Below are positions 7,890-16,822 of a stretch of DNA of 57,794 nt, piece by piece; position 1 is the stretch's first letter, and the number at the start of each line of letters is the position of its first letter. The stretch is from Myxococcales bacterium (GTDB lineage Bacteria; Myxococcota_A; UBA9160; UBA4427), in contig DUCN01000125.1 in assembly GCA_012959805.1 (NCBI GenBank), positions 1 to 57,794 on the forward strand. Direction: 5' to 3'. A program made the translations under genes and the position numbers. Below the pieces are notes generated by a model. It searched no databases. It was not told the DNA's origin and was given only the letters and a program-made list of their open reading frames with translations.

Positions 7890-9173
7890 ATGGAAATTTC
7901 AAGACGAGACTTGGCAGCACGTACATCGCGATGGGCCTGTCTTGCGAAGACGTCGGCCCGGGCGCTTGTGGTCCTTGTTGGGGTGACGGGACTGATGGGG
8001 TGTGAGGGCGAGGTGCCGGTTGTGGCGGCGGGGGCGCTGCGCCCGCCGGTCATGGTCGAAAGCGTGGTTCGCCGCGATGTCTTCGACCGCATCGGGGCGA
8101 CTGGGCAGTTGATCGCGAAGGCAGAGGCAACCGTCGCGGCTCAGGTCGCCGGACTCGTGACTGAGATTCTCGCGCGGGAAGGCGTGGCGGTGACGGCGAA
8201 CGAAGCCATGCTCGTGATTGATCCAGAAAGACGACAGCTGGAAGTCGATCGCTCCGAAGCCCAGCTCGCCGAGGCGCGTGCAGAGCTCTCGGTCGCCTCA
8301 CGGAACTTTGGACGCACGAAGCGGCTGAGCAAAGGCAATGTTGCCTCCGAGGCACGTCTGGATGAAGATCGAACGCGCGAATCCATGGCCCGTTCGGCAC
8401 TGACGGGTGCGAAAGCACGGCTCGGTTTGGCTCGACGAGCGCTCGAAGACGCGACTGTGCGCGCTCCTTTTGCAGGCATGATTGCGCGCCGCCATGTGAG
8501 TGTCGGGGAATATCTTTCAGTGGGGTCGGCGCTCTTCGATCTTGTTGCGCTGGATCCAATCGAAGTGGAGTTCACGCTCGCGGAGATCGACTCCTCGAAG
8601 GTCGGGCTCGGCTTTCCCGTCGAGATTTCCCTCGTGCCGTATCCAGACGAAGTCTTTATGGCGACCGTGAGCATGGTTTCGCCGACCATCGATCCGAGAA
8701 CACGAACACTTCGGGTGAAGGCCGAGCTTCCAAATCCAAATGGACGCATTCGCCCCGGGCTCTTCGCCCGCGTCGATCTCGGCGTGAGTGAGCGGCTCGG
8801 CGCGATCGTCGTGCCCGCAGATGCCGTGGTTCAACGTGCCGACGGCTCGGTCGTCTTTCGAGTCGGGGAGGCTGGACGTGTCGAACGAGTTCGCGTCGAC
8901 ACTCGGGCGCATGGGGACGGTTGGATCGAAATTCGGTCAGGCCTCGAGCCTAATGAGCAGGTCGTTGTCCGTGGGCAGTCCCGGCTCGACGATGGCATTG
9001 CCGTCACTATTAGGCGGTCGGATGGTCAATTGGTTCGAGAGGAAAAGGCAGTCATCACGGCACCGACGACTCCAGCGCCGCCAGCGACTACGGCAACCCC
9101 GGCAACCCCAACAACGTCCGCAACGGCTACTTCGACGACGTCTGATGACCTTGGGAAGGGGAATGCCTCATGA
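7890..9173 (+). CDS. RND efflux periplasmic adaptor (HlyD/MFP), lipoprotein
   Basis: A 427-residue membrane fusion protein. The N-terminal signal ends in the lipobox LMGC (Cys38), so it is probably lipid-anchored in the inner membrane with its body in the periplasm. A barrel-sandwich half (around VAAQVAGLVTEI) precedes a coiled-coil hairpin (about 115-175, rich in Glu/Ala/Arg), the returning lipoyl half (VRAPFAGMIARR), and a beta-barrel domain. The last 40 residues are an unusual Thr/Ala/Pro-rich tail. It joins the RND pump to an outer-membrane channel. Its stop overlaps the pump start (ATGA). No TolC-type gene is in the window. Confidence 0.92.
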   Translation: MEISRRDLAARTSRWACLAKTSARALVVLVGVTGLMGCEGEVPVVAAGALRPPVMVESVVRRDVFDRIGATGQLIAKAEATVAAQVAGLVTEILAREGVAVTANEAMLVIDPERRQLEVDRSEAQLAEARAELSVASRNFGRTKRLSKGNVASEARLDEDRTRESMARSALTGAKARLGLARRALEDATVRAPFAGMIARRHVSVGEYLSVGSALFDLVALDPIEVEFTLAEIDSSKVGLGFPVEISLVPYPDEVFMATVSMVSPTIDPRTRTLRVKAELPNPNGRIRPGLFARVDLGVSERLGAIVVPADAVVQRADGSVVFRVGEAGRVERVRVDTRAHGDGWIEIRSGLEPNEQVVVRGQSRLDDGIAVTIRRSDGQLVREEKAVITAPTTPAPPATTATPATPTTSATATSTTSDDLGKGNAS

Positions 9174-12100
9174 GTCTATCGGACTTATCGATCGACCGGC
9201 CGATCCTGACCTGGATGATGATCTTGGCGCTGATCGTATTCGGCGTCCTCGGCTACAACCGGCTCGGAGTCGATCAATTCCCGAATATGGAATTTCCGGT
9301 TCTGACGGTGAACGCGACGCTCGATGGCGCGACGCCGGAGGGGATCGAGGAGGACGTGACGGATGTCCTCGAAGAACAGCTCAACACAGTGGCTGGGGTG
9401 CGAAATCTCGAGTCGACGAGTTATCGCGGCGCCTCGGTCATCAAGGTCGAATTCGAATTGGGGACCGATCTAGACATTGCGGCGCAGAACGTTCGGGATC
9501 AGGTAGCGCAGGCGCGTCGCGAGCTTCCTGAAGAGCTTGAAGCGCCGATCGTTGGGACTTTTGATCCAAATGATCAACCGATTCTCTGGATCCCCCTGAA
9601 TATTACGACGACGGCTACGGAAGCCAGCGAATTCGTTAGGCGTCGAATCAATCCCTATATCGAGTCTATTCCCGGTGTGGCCGGAGTTTCGGTGTTCGGC
9701 CGGCAGGATCGAAATATCCGGATCTGGCTGCGTGGCGATGCGCTTCGGGCGCGAGAGTTGTCCGCCGTTGATGTGTTGCGAGCGCTGCGTCGAGAACATG
9801 TTGAATTGCCGGCCGGCGCGATCGAAGGTGATCGCGTGCAGTATTCCGTTCGGACCGATGCGGAGTTCAGAAGCATCAAAGAGCTGGAGCGCATGGTGGT
9901 CGCCACGGCCGACGGGGCCCCCGTCTATCTGCGTGATGTCGCGCGAGTTGAAGATGGCGCCGAAGATGTCGAGTCGATCATGCGATACAACGGCCGGGTC
10001 TCCGTCGGGATGGGGATTCTCAAGCGCTCTGGCGGCAATACCGTTGGCATCGTCGATGAAGTGCTCTCTCGCATGGAAGACCTCGAAGAGATCCTTCCCC
10101 CGGAAATCAAGGTCGAAGACCGGGATGGCTTCATCGATTTCTCAAAGGGCGTTCGCGAGGCTGTGGCGGAAACGAAATTCGCGCTGCTCTTTGGCGCGCT
10201 GCTCGCGATCCTTACGGTGTTCATCTTCCTGCGCCGGACGCGACCGACGCTGATTGTGGCTCTCGCCATCCCGGTTTCGCTGGTGGCAACGTTCGGATTG
10301 GTCTGGGTTTTCGGTTTTACGCTGAATACGATGACGCTTCTAGGAATGACCTTGGCAGTTGGCGTCGTTATTGATGATGCCATCGTCGTGCTCGAAAACA
10401 TTGAACGTCATCGAGCGGAAGGAAAGGATTCGATCGAGGCCGCGAAGACGGGAACCCGTGAGGTCGCCTTTGCAGCGACGAGTGCGACGATCTCGGTTGC
10501 CGCAGTTTTCCTGCCGGTTGTATTCGTCGACGGACTGGTCGGTAGTTTCCTCGGAGAATTTGGTCTGGTTGTCGCTGGGTCGGTCATGATCTCCCTCTTC
10601 GTTGCCTTGACTCTGACCCCGATGCTGGCCGCGCGCATGCCTCCGCCCGAGCCGAGGGAGGCCGGAAGTATCTACGACCGACTCGAGAAGGGATTTGATT
10701 CCCTCGAATCTTCGTATCGACGCGTCTTGAACCAAAGCATTGACCATCGCTGGATGACGGTTGGCCTAACGGTCGTGAGTCTGGTGTTGGCTTATCTATT
10801 TTCTTCCGGATTGAAGGCCGAGTTCTTTCCACCCTCGGATGAAGGCATCTTCTTTGCGCAGATCGAAGCCGCACCGGGGACATCCGTCTGGGCGACCCTC
10901 GACTATCTGGAAGGGGATGAGAATTGGTTCATCGATCAGCCGGAGATCATCGGCATCTTTTCGGCTGCAGGATCCACTGGCAGCTTCGAGCCGCCCAAGA
11001 CCAATGCAGGGATGATCTTTGGGACACTCGCCGCCCGCGCAGACCGCGATAAGAGTGTCCATAGCCTGATCAAGGAGGCTCGAACGGCGCTTTCCCAGGT
11101 TCCCGGTCGAACGATTCGGATCTTCAATCCCGCGGACTCGATGTCCCGGGGCGGCGGCGGATTCAGCGTTCAGCTGCGCGGCAACCTATCTCTCGAGGAA
11201 CTCGATGAGATATCCCGGGAATTTGTCGGACGGCTCGAGAGTCATGGCGGATACGTTGATCTCGACAGCAGTCTCAAGCTCGGGTTGCCGGAGTTACGGA
11301 TTCATGTCGACCGAGAAAAGGCGGCGGAAATGGGAGTCGACGCTCGGACGATCGGCGAGGCCATTCAATTGATGGTTGGCGGTCTGGATGTCGGGGTCTT
11401 CAAGGAGTCGGGGCGTCGTTACGACATCCGGATGCGCCTTGAGGAAGATCTGCGTGACGATGTGGATTCGATTGGCTCTCTCTATGTTCGTAATCGAGAC
11501 GGCGATCCGATCGCGCTCCGAAACCTGGTGACGATCGAACAGGGCGCGGCCCCCTCGAGTATCACGCGGACCAATCGACAGAGAAGTGTGACGATTCAGG
11601 CGAACCTCGATGGCTTGAAACTGGGGGAAGCGACCGCATACGCGCAGGAAGTCGGGGACGAGATACTTCCCGCGGCGGTGACACTCCATGCCGTGGGCGA
11701 TGCCGAGGCGATGTCCGAAGGCAATACGCAATTCGCGGTGGCCATGATGCTCGGCATTCTTGTCATCTACATGGTTTTGGCCGCGCAGTTCGAGAGCCTG
11801 TTACATCCGATCACCGTGATGCTTGCTCTTCCACTTTCGATGGTCGGTGCGCTTGGTGGGCTATTGGCCTTCGGTCATAGCCTGAATCTCTTCAGCCTGA
11901 TTGGAATCATTCTCTTGTTCGGCTTGGTCACGAAGAATTCGATTCTTTTGGTCGACTATGCGAATCAGCTTCGAAAGACTGGGCTCGATAAGGTCGAAGC
12001 CATGCGTCGGGCTGCCCCCATTCGCATGCGTCCCGTCTTGATGACTGCGATCTCGATGATCTTCGGCGTTCTGCCCGCTGCGCTCGGTCTCGGGCCTGGT

Positions 12101-12289
12101 GCCGAGACGCGAGCACCCATGGCGATTGCGACGGCCATGGGCATGTTTTCGTCGACCATGCTCACACTGCTCTTCGTGCCGGTCTTCTACATCCTGATCG
12201 ACGATTTCGGTGAATTAGTGAAGGGCCAGGTTCGACGCTTGTTTGGCGGAAGTTCATCGCTGCCAGACACGGAAACATCGAAGACCTGA
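9170..12289 (+). CDS. RND-family inner-membrane efflux pump (AcrB/MexB-like)
   Basis: A 1039-residue proton-driven exporter, the normal length for HAE-1 RND pumps. It opens with LSIDRPILTWM, has the first large periplasmic loop, then a block of membrane helices with the proton-relay motif GVVIDDAIVVLENIERH. Asp402 and Asp403 correspond to the two essential Asp residues of AcrB helix 4. A second periplasmic loop (about 555-860) and six more helices follow. It is the last gene of the TetR-HlyD-RND operon, and a strong hairpin follows 34 bases after its stop. The substrate cannot be told; hydrophobic antimicrobials or metabolites are usual. Confidence 0.95.
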   Translation: MSLSDLSIDRPILTWMMILALIVFGVLGYNRLGVDQFPNMEFPVLTVNATLDGATPEGIEEDVTDVLEEQLNTVAGVRNLESTSYRGASVIKVEFELGTDLDIAAQNVRDQVAQARRELPEELEAPIVGTFDPNDQPILWIPLNITTTATEASEFVRRRINPYIESIPGVAGVSVFGRQDRNIRIWLRGDALRARELSAVDVLRALRREHVELPAGAIEGDRVQYSVRTDAEFRSIKELERMVVATADGAPVYLRDVARVEDGAEDVESIMRYNGRVSVGMGILKRSGGNTVGIVDEVLSRMEDLEEILPPEIKVEDRDGFIDFSKGVREAVAETKFALLFGALLAILTVFIFLRRTRPTLIVALAIPVSLVATFGLVWVFGFTLNTMTLLGMTLAVGVVIDDAIVVLENIERHRAEGKDSIEAAKTGTREVAFAATSATISVAAVFLPVVFVDGLVGSFLGEFGLVVAGSVMISLFVALTLTPMLAARMPPPEPREAGSIYDRLEKGFDSLESSYRRVLNQSIDHRWMTVGLTVVSLVLAYLFSSGLKAEFFPPSDEGIFFAQIEAAPGTSVWATLDYLEGDENWFIDQPEIIGIFSAAGSTGSFEPPKTNAGMIFGTLAARADRDKSVHSLIKEARTALSQVPGRTIRIFNPADSMSRGGGGFSVQLRGNLSLEELDEISREFVGRLESHGGYVDLDSSLKLGLPELRIHVDREKAAEMGVDARTIGEAIQLMVGGLDVGVFKESGRRYDIRMRLEEDLRDDVDSIGSLYVRNRDGDPIALRNLVTIEQGAAPSSITRTNRQRSVTIQANLDGLKLGEATAYAQEVGDEILPAAVTLHAVGDAEAMSEGNTQFAVAMMLGILVIYMVLAAQFESLLHPITVMLALPLSMVGALGGLLAFGHSLNLFSLIGIILLFGLVTKNSILLVDYANQLRKTGLDKVEAMRRAAPIRMRPVLMTAISMIFGVLPAALGLGPGAETRAPMAIATAMGMFSSTMLTLLFVPVFYILIDDFGELVKGQVRRLFGGSSSLPDTETSKT

Positions 12290-12319
12290 TTCAGCCGTCA
12301 CTGCTACGCACCATCGCGA

Positions 12320-13771
12320 TCACGTCGTCGGAGGGGAGAACCCTCCGACGACTTCGCCGAGCAGGCGGGCAAACTCGATCGTCGTGCGGTCTTCGAGGTA
12401 GGGGCCGACGATTTGAGCGCCGACGGGCAGGCCTTCGGGTGTCGGGCCGATCGGTGCGACGGTCGCGGGCAAATAACATGTGGTGGCCATTGCGATCCAT
12501 CCAAACAGGTCGTTGTACGGTCGGCCCTGTCCGTTGATTTCGATTGTTCGACCTGCGAAGGATGAATGGTCGTGGGGGATGGCGGGAACCGGATTGACCG
12601 GGCAGAGCAGGACGTCGTAGTCGGCGAAGAATCTGTGGAATACTGCGCGGAGCTTGTGTCGGAACTCATTCTTGCCAACCCAATCCCGGTGGCGAATGAG
12701 GGGAGCCCGTGCTGACTCGGCGGCGTCGCTGAAATCGTCCTGTGCAAAGCTGTTGGCTGCTTGTTCGACCCCCGCGAGTACGGCTTTCGGAATGCCCGCG
12801 AGCATGATGGGCATCAGGAGCTGGTAGTAGACCCGGATGAGATCCGGGAGAGCGAAGTCAGGGCGCGCCTTTTCGTCGACCTGGACACCCGCACCGCGCA
12901 GGGCTTCGACCGTCGCCTCGAAGCGCGCGCGAACGGAATCATCGATCGGCAAGGCTGGATCATCGAACCAGACGGCGACGCGAAAATCCGAGAGCCGCTG
13001 ATGGCGGGGCTTTGGGAGGTCCAATCGCCAGCCGATCTCGTTGTCCGCATCAGCCCCTGCGAGCACATCGAAGGTCATGGCGAGATCCTCGGCACTTCGA
13101 GCCAGGGGTCCTGCAACGGTGAGGTCGGTCGGGCCGACGCTTCCGGGCGGTCCGGGAACGTGCCCGCGATCGGGAACCAAGCCGTAAGTCGGCTTGTGGC
13201 CATAAATTCCATTCCAATGTGCCGGTGTTCGGATGGATCCGCCGATGTCGCTGCCGAGTTCGAAACTTGTTAGGCCTGCGGCGACCGCAGCGGCGGCACC
13301 ACCCGAGGAGCCGCCCGGTGTTCGGGTGATGTCGTAGGGGTTGTTCGAACAGCCGAAGAGTTCGTTGTAGCTTTGGACGTCCGCAGCCATGAAGGGCAGA
13401 TTCGTCTTCCCGAAGACGACGGCACCCGCCTGTCTGAGCTTGGCGACGGCATCTGCATCTCGGGTCGGTACGTGGTCCTTGAATTCCGGGGCGCCAGCGG
13501 TCGTGCGGAGTCCCGCGGTCTCGAAGCTGTCCTTGATCGTGATCGGCAGGCCGTGAAGTGGGCCGAGTGCATCGCCGCGTGCGACGGCCTCGTCGGCCTC
13601 GTCGGCGCTCTTCCGGGCGCTCTCTTCGTCGAGGGTCACGACCGCATTCAGCGCCGTATTCTTTTCGGCGACGGCGCCCAGGAAATAGTCGAGGAGTTCT
13701 CGGCTCGAAATTTCTTTACGGCGAATCATGGCCGCGAGGTCGCGGGCGGATCTGGTTCCGAGTTCACTCAT
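12320..13771 (-). CDS. amidase signature-family enzyme
   Basis: A 483-residue hydrolase of the amidase signature family (GatA/FAAH/AmiE-like fold). The Ser-cisSer-Lys triad is visible: Lys80 in ITIKDSFE, Ser155 in TPGGSSGG and Ser179 in GSDIGGSIRTPA. Length and block order are normal. The protein has no signal peptide and is probably cytoplasmic, cutting a carboxamide to acid and ammonia. It is not GatA: no GatB or GatC gene is adjacent and the sequence is of the catabolic type. It converges on the RND pump gene, and its last codons lie inside a perfect 12-bp inverted repeat. Confidence 0.9.
   Translation of the reverse strand: MSELGTRSARDLAAMIRRKEISSRELLDYFLGAVAEKNTALNAVVTLDEESARKSADEADEAVARGDALGPLHGLPITIKDSFETAGLRTTAGAPEFKDHVPTRDADAVAKLRQAGAVVFGKTNLPFMAADVQSYNELFGCSNNPYDITRTPGGSSGGAAAAVAAGLTSFELGSDIGGSIRTPAHWNGIYGHKPTYGLVPDRGHVPGPPGSVGPTDLTVAGPLARSAEDLAMTFDVLAGADADNEIGWRLDLPKPRHQRLSDFRVAVWFDDPALPIDDSVRARFEATVEALRGAGVQVDEKARPDFALPDLIRVYYQLLMPIMLAGIPKAVLAGVEQAANSFAQDDFSDAAESARAPLIRHRDWVGKNEFRHKLRAVFHRFFADYDVLLCPVNPVPAIPHDHSSFAGRTIEINGQGRPYNDLFGWIAMATTCYLPATVAPIGPTPEGLPVGAQIVGPYLEDRTTIEFARLLGEVVGGFSPPTT
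12324..12352. terminator. 12-bp perfect hairpin between convergent genes
   Basis: GTCGTCGGAGGG (12324-12335), a 5-base loop, then CCCTCCGACGAC (12341-12352) form a fully paired GC-rich stem. It sits just past the RND stop and overlaps the last ten codons of the convergent amidase gene. No T-run follows on either strand, so it would be a pausing or rho-assisted bidirectional terminator, or an mRNA 3' stabiliser, rather than a classic intrinsic terminator. Confidence 0.55.
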
Positions 13772-13984
13772 CGGGGCGGTGCTCCTGGGAAATAGGGTGC
13801 GCGACGACTTTGATTCCGATCATAACGCGTGGGAGCCCCCGGTCGCCGCCCTCGTCGCGACGCACGGCCGGGAGATCGGAGTTCCGGCTCCTCGATTGCG
13901 CTCGGGCTCGAAGATTTATCGAAAAGTTCTAAATCCGAACTGCATGGTTTTAGTTTAGAACTTAACGTGGCAGCGTCACTGGCA

Positions 13985-14315
13985 ATGGATCCCTTTAGGT
14001 ACGACCAATTCTGCCCGCGGGCGCGAGCGGCTGAGATCCTCGGCCATCGCTGGGTGCTGCCGAGACTCAGAGAGCTTCTGAATTGGTCCTCAGCGTTTCA
14101 GCGATCTGCGCCGCCGCCTCCCAGGGCTGAGCAGCGGCGTCCTCGCCGACATCGCGACGGGCACGCAGTTCGTGAGTTTTCAGCACGGTCAAGCCAAGGT
14201 GGACGCCGAACGCTGGCCAAGGCTCGCTGCTTATGTCGACCGGGTTCTTTCTCGGCCGAGCTTCAAGGCCATCGTCGAAGAAGAACAGGCGATGCTCAAG
14301 CAGATGGCTGGGTAG
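13985..14315 (+). pseudogene. chimeric relic: HxlR regulator head fused to glutathione S-transferase tail
   Basis: From the ATG at 13985 the frame reads MDPFRYDQFCPRARAAEILG then HRWVLP, the start of an HxlR winged-helix regulator. A one-base shift near 14080 restores the next piece, QRFSDLRRRLPGLSSGVLAD, the HxlR recognition region. Without a break the same frame then reads IATGTQFVSFQHGQAKVDAE and RWPRLAAYVDRVLSRPSFK, which is the C-terminal helical end of a glutathione S-transferase, to a TAG at 14313. The junction is near 14140-14150. I infer that a deletion joined two neighbouring genes and the remnant then took a frameshift. Confidence 0.72.
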
Positions 14316-14588
14316 GGGGGCGGGAACGAACTCGCACCAGCGCCCAATCAAACCCGTTCAAACTTCATTAACCTCCAACCTCCGTTGGCTTCCCGGATCT
14401 CGATCGGGGCGATCGGCGGAGGCTTTTCGTTCGCGGACCGAAGCATAATCGCAAGAGCGAAGGACTCGAAGACTGGTAGAGTCAAAATGCCATGGGGGTG
14501 AGGGTGGTGTCGAAAATCTCCCTCTTGAGCGCTTCGAACATTCGGTCCACGATATCCATCGCGCAAATCAGATTCACGGAGAAAGCTG

Positions 14589-15383
14589 ATGAGCAACATT
14601 CTGGATCGCTTCAGGCTCGACGGACAGGTGGCCGTGATTACGGGTGCGGGTCGCGGAATTGGTGCGGGGACGGCACTTGCCTATGCCGACGCCGGAGCCG
14701 ACGTCGTGCTGGCTGCGCGGACCGTTTCACAGCTCGAGGAGACAGCCGAGCAGGTGCGAGCCCGCGGACAGCGTGCGCTGGTCATTCCCTGTGATGTTCT
14801 CGACGCAGAGCAGCGAGAAGAAGTGATCGCGAAGGGCATCCGTGAATTGGGTCGCCTCGACATCCTCGTGAATAACGCCGGGGGCTGGCCGCCCAAAGCG
14901 GCGCTGGATACGACGGAAGATGAGTTCGAAGCGTGCTTTCGATTCAATGTCACGTCGGCCTTTGCGATGACGAGACTCGCGGTTCCCAAGATGGTCGAGA
15001 CGACGGGCGCCGGAGCGATCGTCAATATTTCTTCCGCGGCCGGACGATTCAATGCCCGCGGGTTCGTTGCCTACGGAACGGCCAAGTCCGCACTTTCCTT
15101 TCTCACACAGAACCTTGCTCAGGACTTCGCACCCAAGGTCCGCGTGAACGGCATCATCGTTGGTGCGATCCTGACCGATGCGCTGGCCGGCTTCATGAAT
15201 GACGATCTCGAACGACAGATGCTCTCGAAAACTCCCATGAATCGGTTGGGATGCGTCGAGGACATCGCCGCATGTGCGCTTTACCTGGCTTCTCCTGCGG
15301 CCAGCTATGTCACCGGCGAGGTCTACGGCGTGACGGGCGGGCTCGCCCAGATCCAAGTCGAGATGCCACCCGAGAACCTCTGA
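14589..15383 (+). CDS. short-chain dehydrogenase/reductase (classical SDR)
   Basis: A 264-residue NAD(P)-dependent oxidoreductase. It has the cofactor motif TGAGRGIG (residues 18-25), NNAG at 95-98 and the catalytic residues Ser149, Tyr162 and Lys166 in YGTAK. Arg44 after the second strand favours NADP(H). The general likeness is to FabG/7-alpha-hydroxysteroid dehydrogenase types; substrate unknown. The ATG has GGAG seven bases upstream. It is a single gene followed by a hairpin terminator. The 273 bases before it (14316-14588) hold only its promoter region as far as I can see. Confidence 0.9.
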   Translation: MSNILDRFRLDGQVAVITGAGRGIGAGTALAYADAGADVVLAARTVSQLEETAEQVRARGQRALVIPCDVLDAEQREEVIAKGIRELGRLDILVNNAGGWPPKAALDTTEDEFEACFRFNVTSAFAMTRLAVPKMVETTGAGAIVNISSAAGRFNARGFVAYGTAKSALSFLTQNLAQDFAPKVRVNGIIVGAILTDALAGFMNDDLERQMLSKTPMNRLGCVEDIAACALYLASPAASYVTGEVYGVTGGLAQIQVEMPPENL

Positions 15384-15386
15384 CTT

Positions 15387-15410
15387 GGCGGTTTGGCCGC
15401 CCAAACTTTT
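15387..15410 (+). terminator. hairpin with short T-run after the SDR gene
   Basis: GGCGG-TTTGG-CCGCC starts four bases after the SDR stop and is followed after five bases by TTTT. A short GC stem plus a brief T-run is consistent with a weak intrinsic terminator. Confidence 0.5.
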
Positions 15411-15632
15411 GTGGTTCTGAGATCGATTTCGACATCGTCTTTGCGCTCGCTCATCAATTCGAGGGCAGCAGCCAAAAATGGCTTCGCACGTCTGTTCGGG
15501 GGCAGCGCGCCGGGGGGGCTGGAAGTCGCGGCATTGGGAGGTTCTGGAGTCGGCATGGACTGAATGAAGAGTCATTCAGTTAAGACTTGTCTCCCCCTCT
15601 CGCAAAAGAGATGGGGTGGAGCCGCGCGGGGC

Positions 15633-16808
15633 TCATCGATTGATGCTTGCCTTGCGGACCAGGAAGGGTCTCTCGATCACGCGGTAGGTGATGGCTGAGA
15701 GAGAGAGGCAGAGGGCGAAGGCGATCGCAAACGCCACGGCGCGCATGCCGAGATCGATGTCGACGGGAATGCCGCGGGGAACGAGTTGGCTCAGTCCGAA
15801 GAAGAGGATCGGCTCGTGAATCAGATACAGGGAGTAGGAGAGTAGTCCCAAGGTCGTGAAGATGCGGTTGGTGATGAGGCGTTGGATCTTGAGTGGGGCG
15901 AGCAGGACGATGAGCAGGACGATCGCCCATAGAAGGCTCTCGGCGAGATGGGAGAGTGGGGCTGAAATTTCGGTTCGGATGAATCCGAGATAGGTCACCT
16001 GTCGAAGGATCATGCCGAGGCCGAATAACACGATGAGCAAGAGGATGTCGGAGCCGCCGTTTCGAAGCCAGCGGGATTCCATCGCCGAGGTCCGCAATCG
16101 CTCCCCATGGCGGACGACCAGCCATGAGGCGGCGATGCCTGCCAGAAATGCGGGGGCGCGTCCGAAGAGGGAGAGGCTCAGTCGGAAATGAACATCGTTC
16201 GAGAGCATGCCAGGCTGCGTGGCTACGGCGATGGAGGCGGCCGCCCAGGACAGCAGCGCGGCAAGGCCGAGCCATTGGCCCGTCCTTGAACGAAGACAGA
16301 GGCCTAATAAAGGCAGCGCGAGATAGAATTGGACTTCGGTGGCCAGGCTCCACCAGACCGCGCTGTATGGAATGAGGCTGGCGACGGATCCCGTAAAGGA
16401 ATTTAAGAAGAACAGGGCTCCGAGCCCATCGACCAGTGCAGTTGGATTCTGCCAGGCGAGGGCGACGGCGACGCAGACGGCTACCGAATAGAGCGGCATG
16501 ATTCGGAGAATCCGGCGTCGAAAGAAATTTGGGCGGCCGACGATGGGGCCGCCGCGGCCTTCCTCAAGAAAGGGTCGAGACAGCAGAAAGGCGCTCAGTA
16601 CGAAAAAGAGGGTGACGCCGGTATGGCCGGCGGTGATGAAAGCCATGACCGGAGAGACGGTGGTTCCGATCCGGTCGTAGCCCGTGATCACGCCATCGGC
16701 ATGAAAGAGAAAGACGAGTCCGATGGCCCAACCTCGGAGCGCCTCGAGTTCCGGAGAGAAGGAGGCAGAGTCGTGGACGCCAGCAGGTCTGGGAGTGGAA
16801 TCCGGCAT
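15633..16808 (-). CDS. membrane acyltransferase (acyltransferase-3 / OafA family)
   Basis: A 391-residue protein with about ten hydrophobic helices. The family motif is present near the N-terminus: LEALRGWAIGLVFLFH, with catalytic His36, then GHTGVTLFFVLSAFLLSRPF and the arginine cluster FFRRRILRIMPLY. These integral inner-membrane enzymes transfer acetyl or other acyl groups to sugars of O-antigen, exopolysaccharide or other glycans. It starts one base after the stop of the upstream GT-methyltransferase gene, so the two are co-transcribed. An 8-bp inverted repeat covers its start codon. Its place beside glycosyltransferases supports glycan decoration. Confidence 0.88.
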   Translation of the reverse strand: MPDSTPRPAGVHDSASFSPELEALRGWAIGLVFLFHADGVITGYDRIGTTVSPVMAFITAGHTGVTLFFVLSAFLLSRPFLEEGRGGPIVGRPNFFRRRILRIMPLYSVAVCVAVALAWQNPTALVDGLGALFFLNSFTGSVASLIPYSAVWWSLATEVQFYLALPLLGLCLRSRTGQWLGLAALLSWAAASIAVATQPGMLSNDVHFRLSLSLFGRAPAFLAGIAASWLVVRHGERLRTSAMESRWLRNGGSDILLLIVLFGLGMILRQVTYLGFIRTEISAPLSHLAESLLWAIVLLIVLLAPLKIQRLITNRIFTTLGLLSYSLYLIHEPILFFGLSQLVPRGIPVDIDLGMRAVAFAIAFALCLSLSAITYRVIERPFLVRKASINR

Positions 16809-16822
16809 TCTAATATGCCGGA
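16801..16822 (-). promoter_or_regulatory. hairpin over the acyltransferase start codon (translational coupling)
   Basis: On the minus strand TCCGGCAT and ATGCCGGA are perfect complementary 8-mers separated by six bases. The second arm is the acyltransferase start codon and the next codons; the first arm is the end of the GT-methyltransferase gene. In mRNA the stem would hide the start until ribosomes finishing the upstream gene open it. Structure is seen; the role is inferred. Confidence 0.45.
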
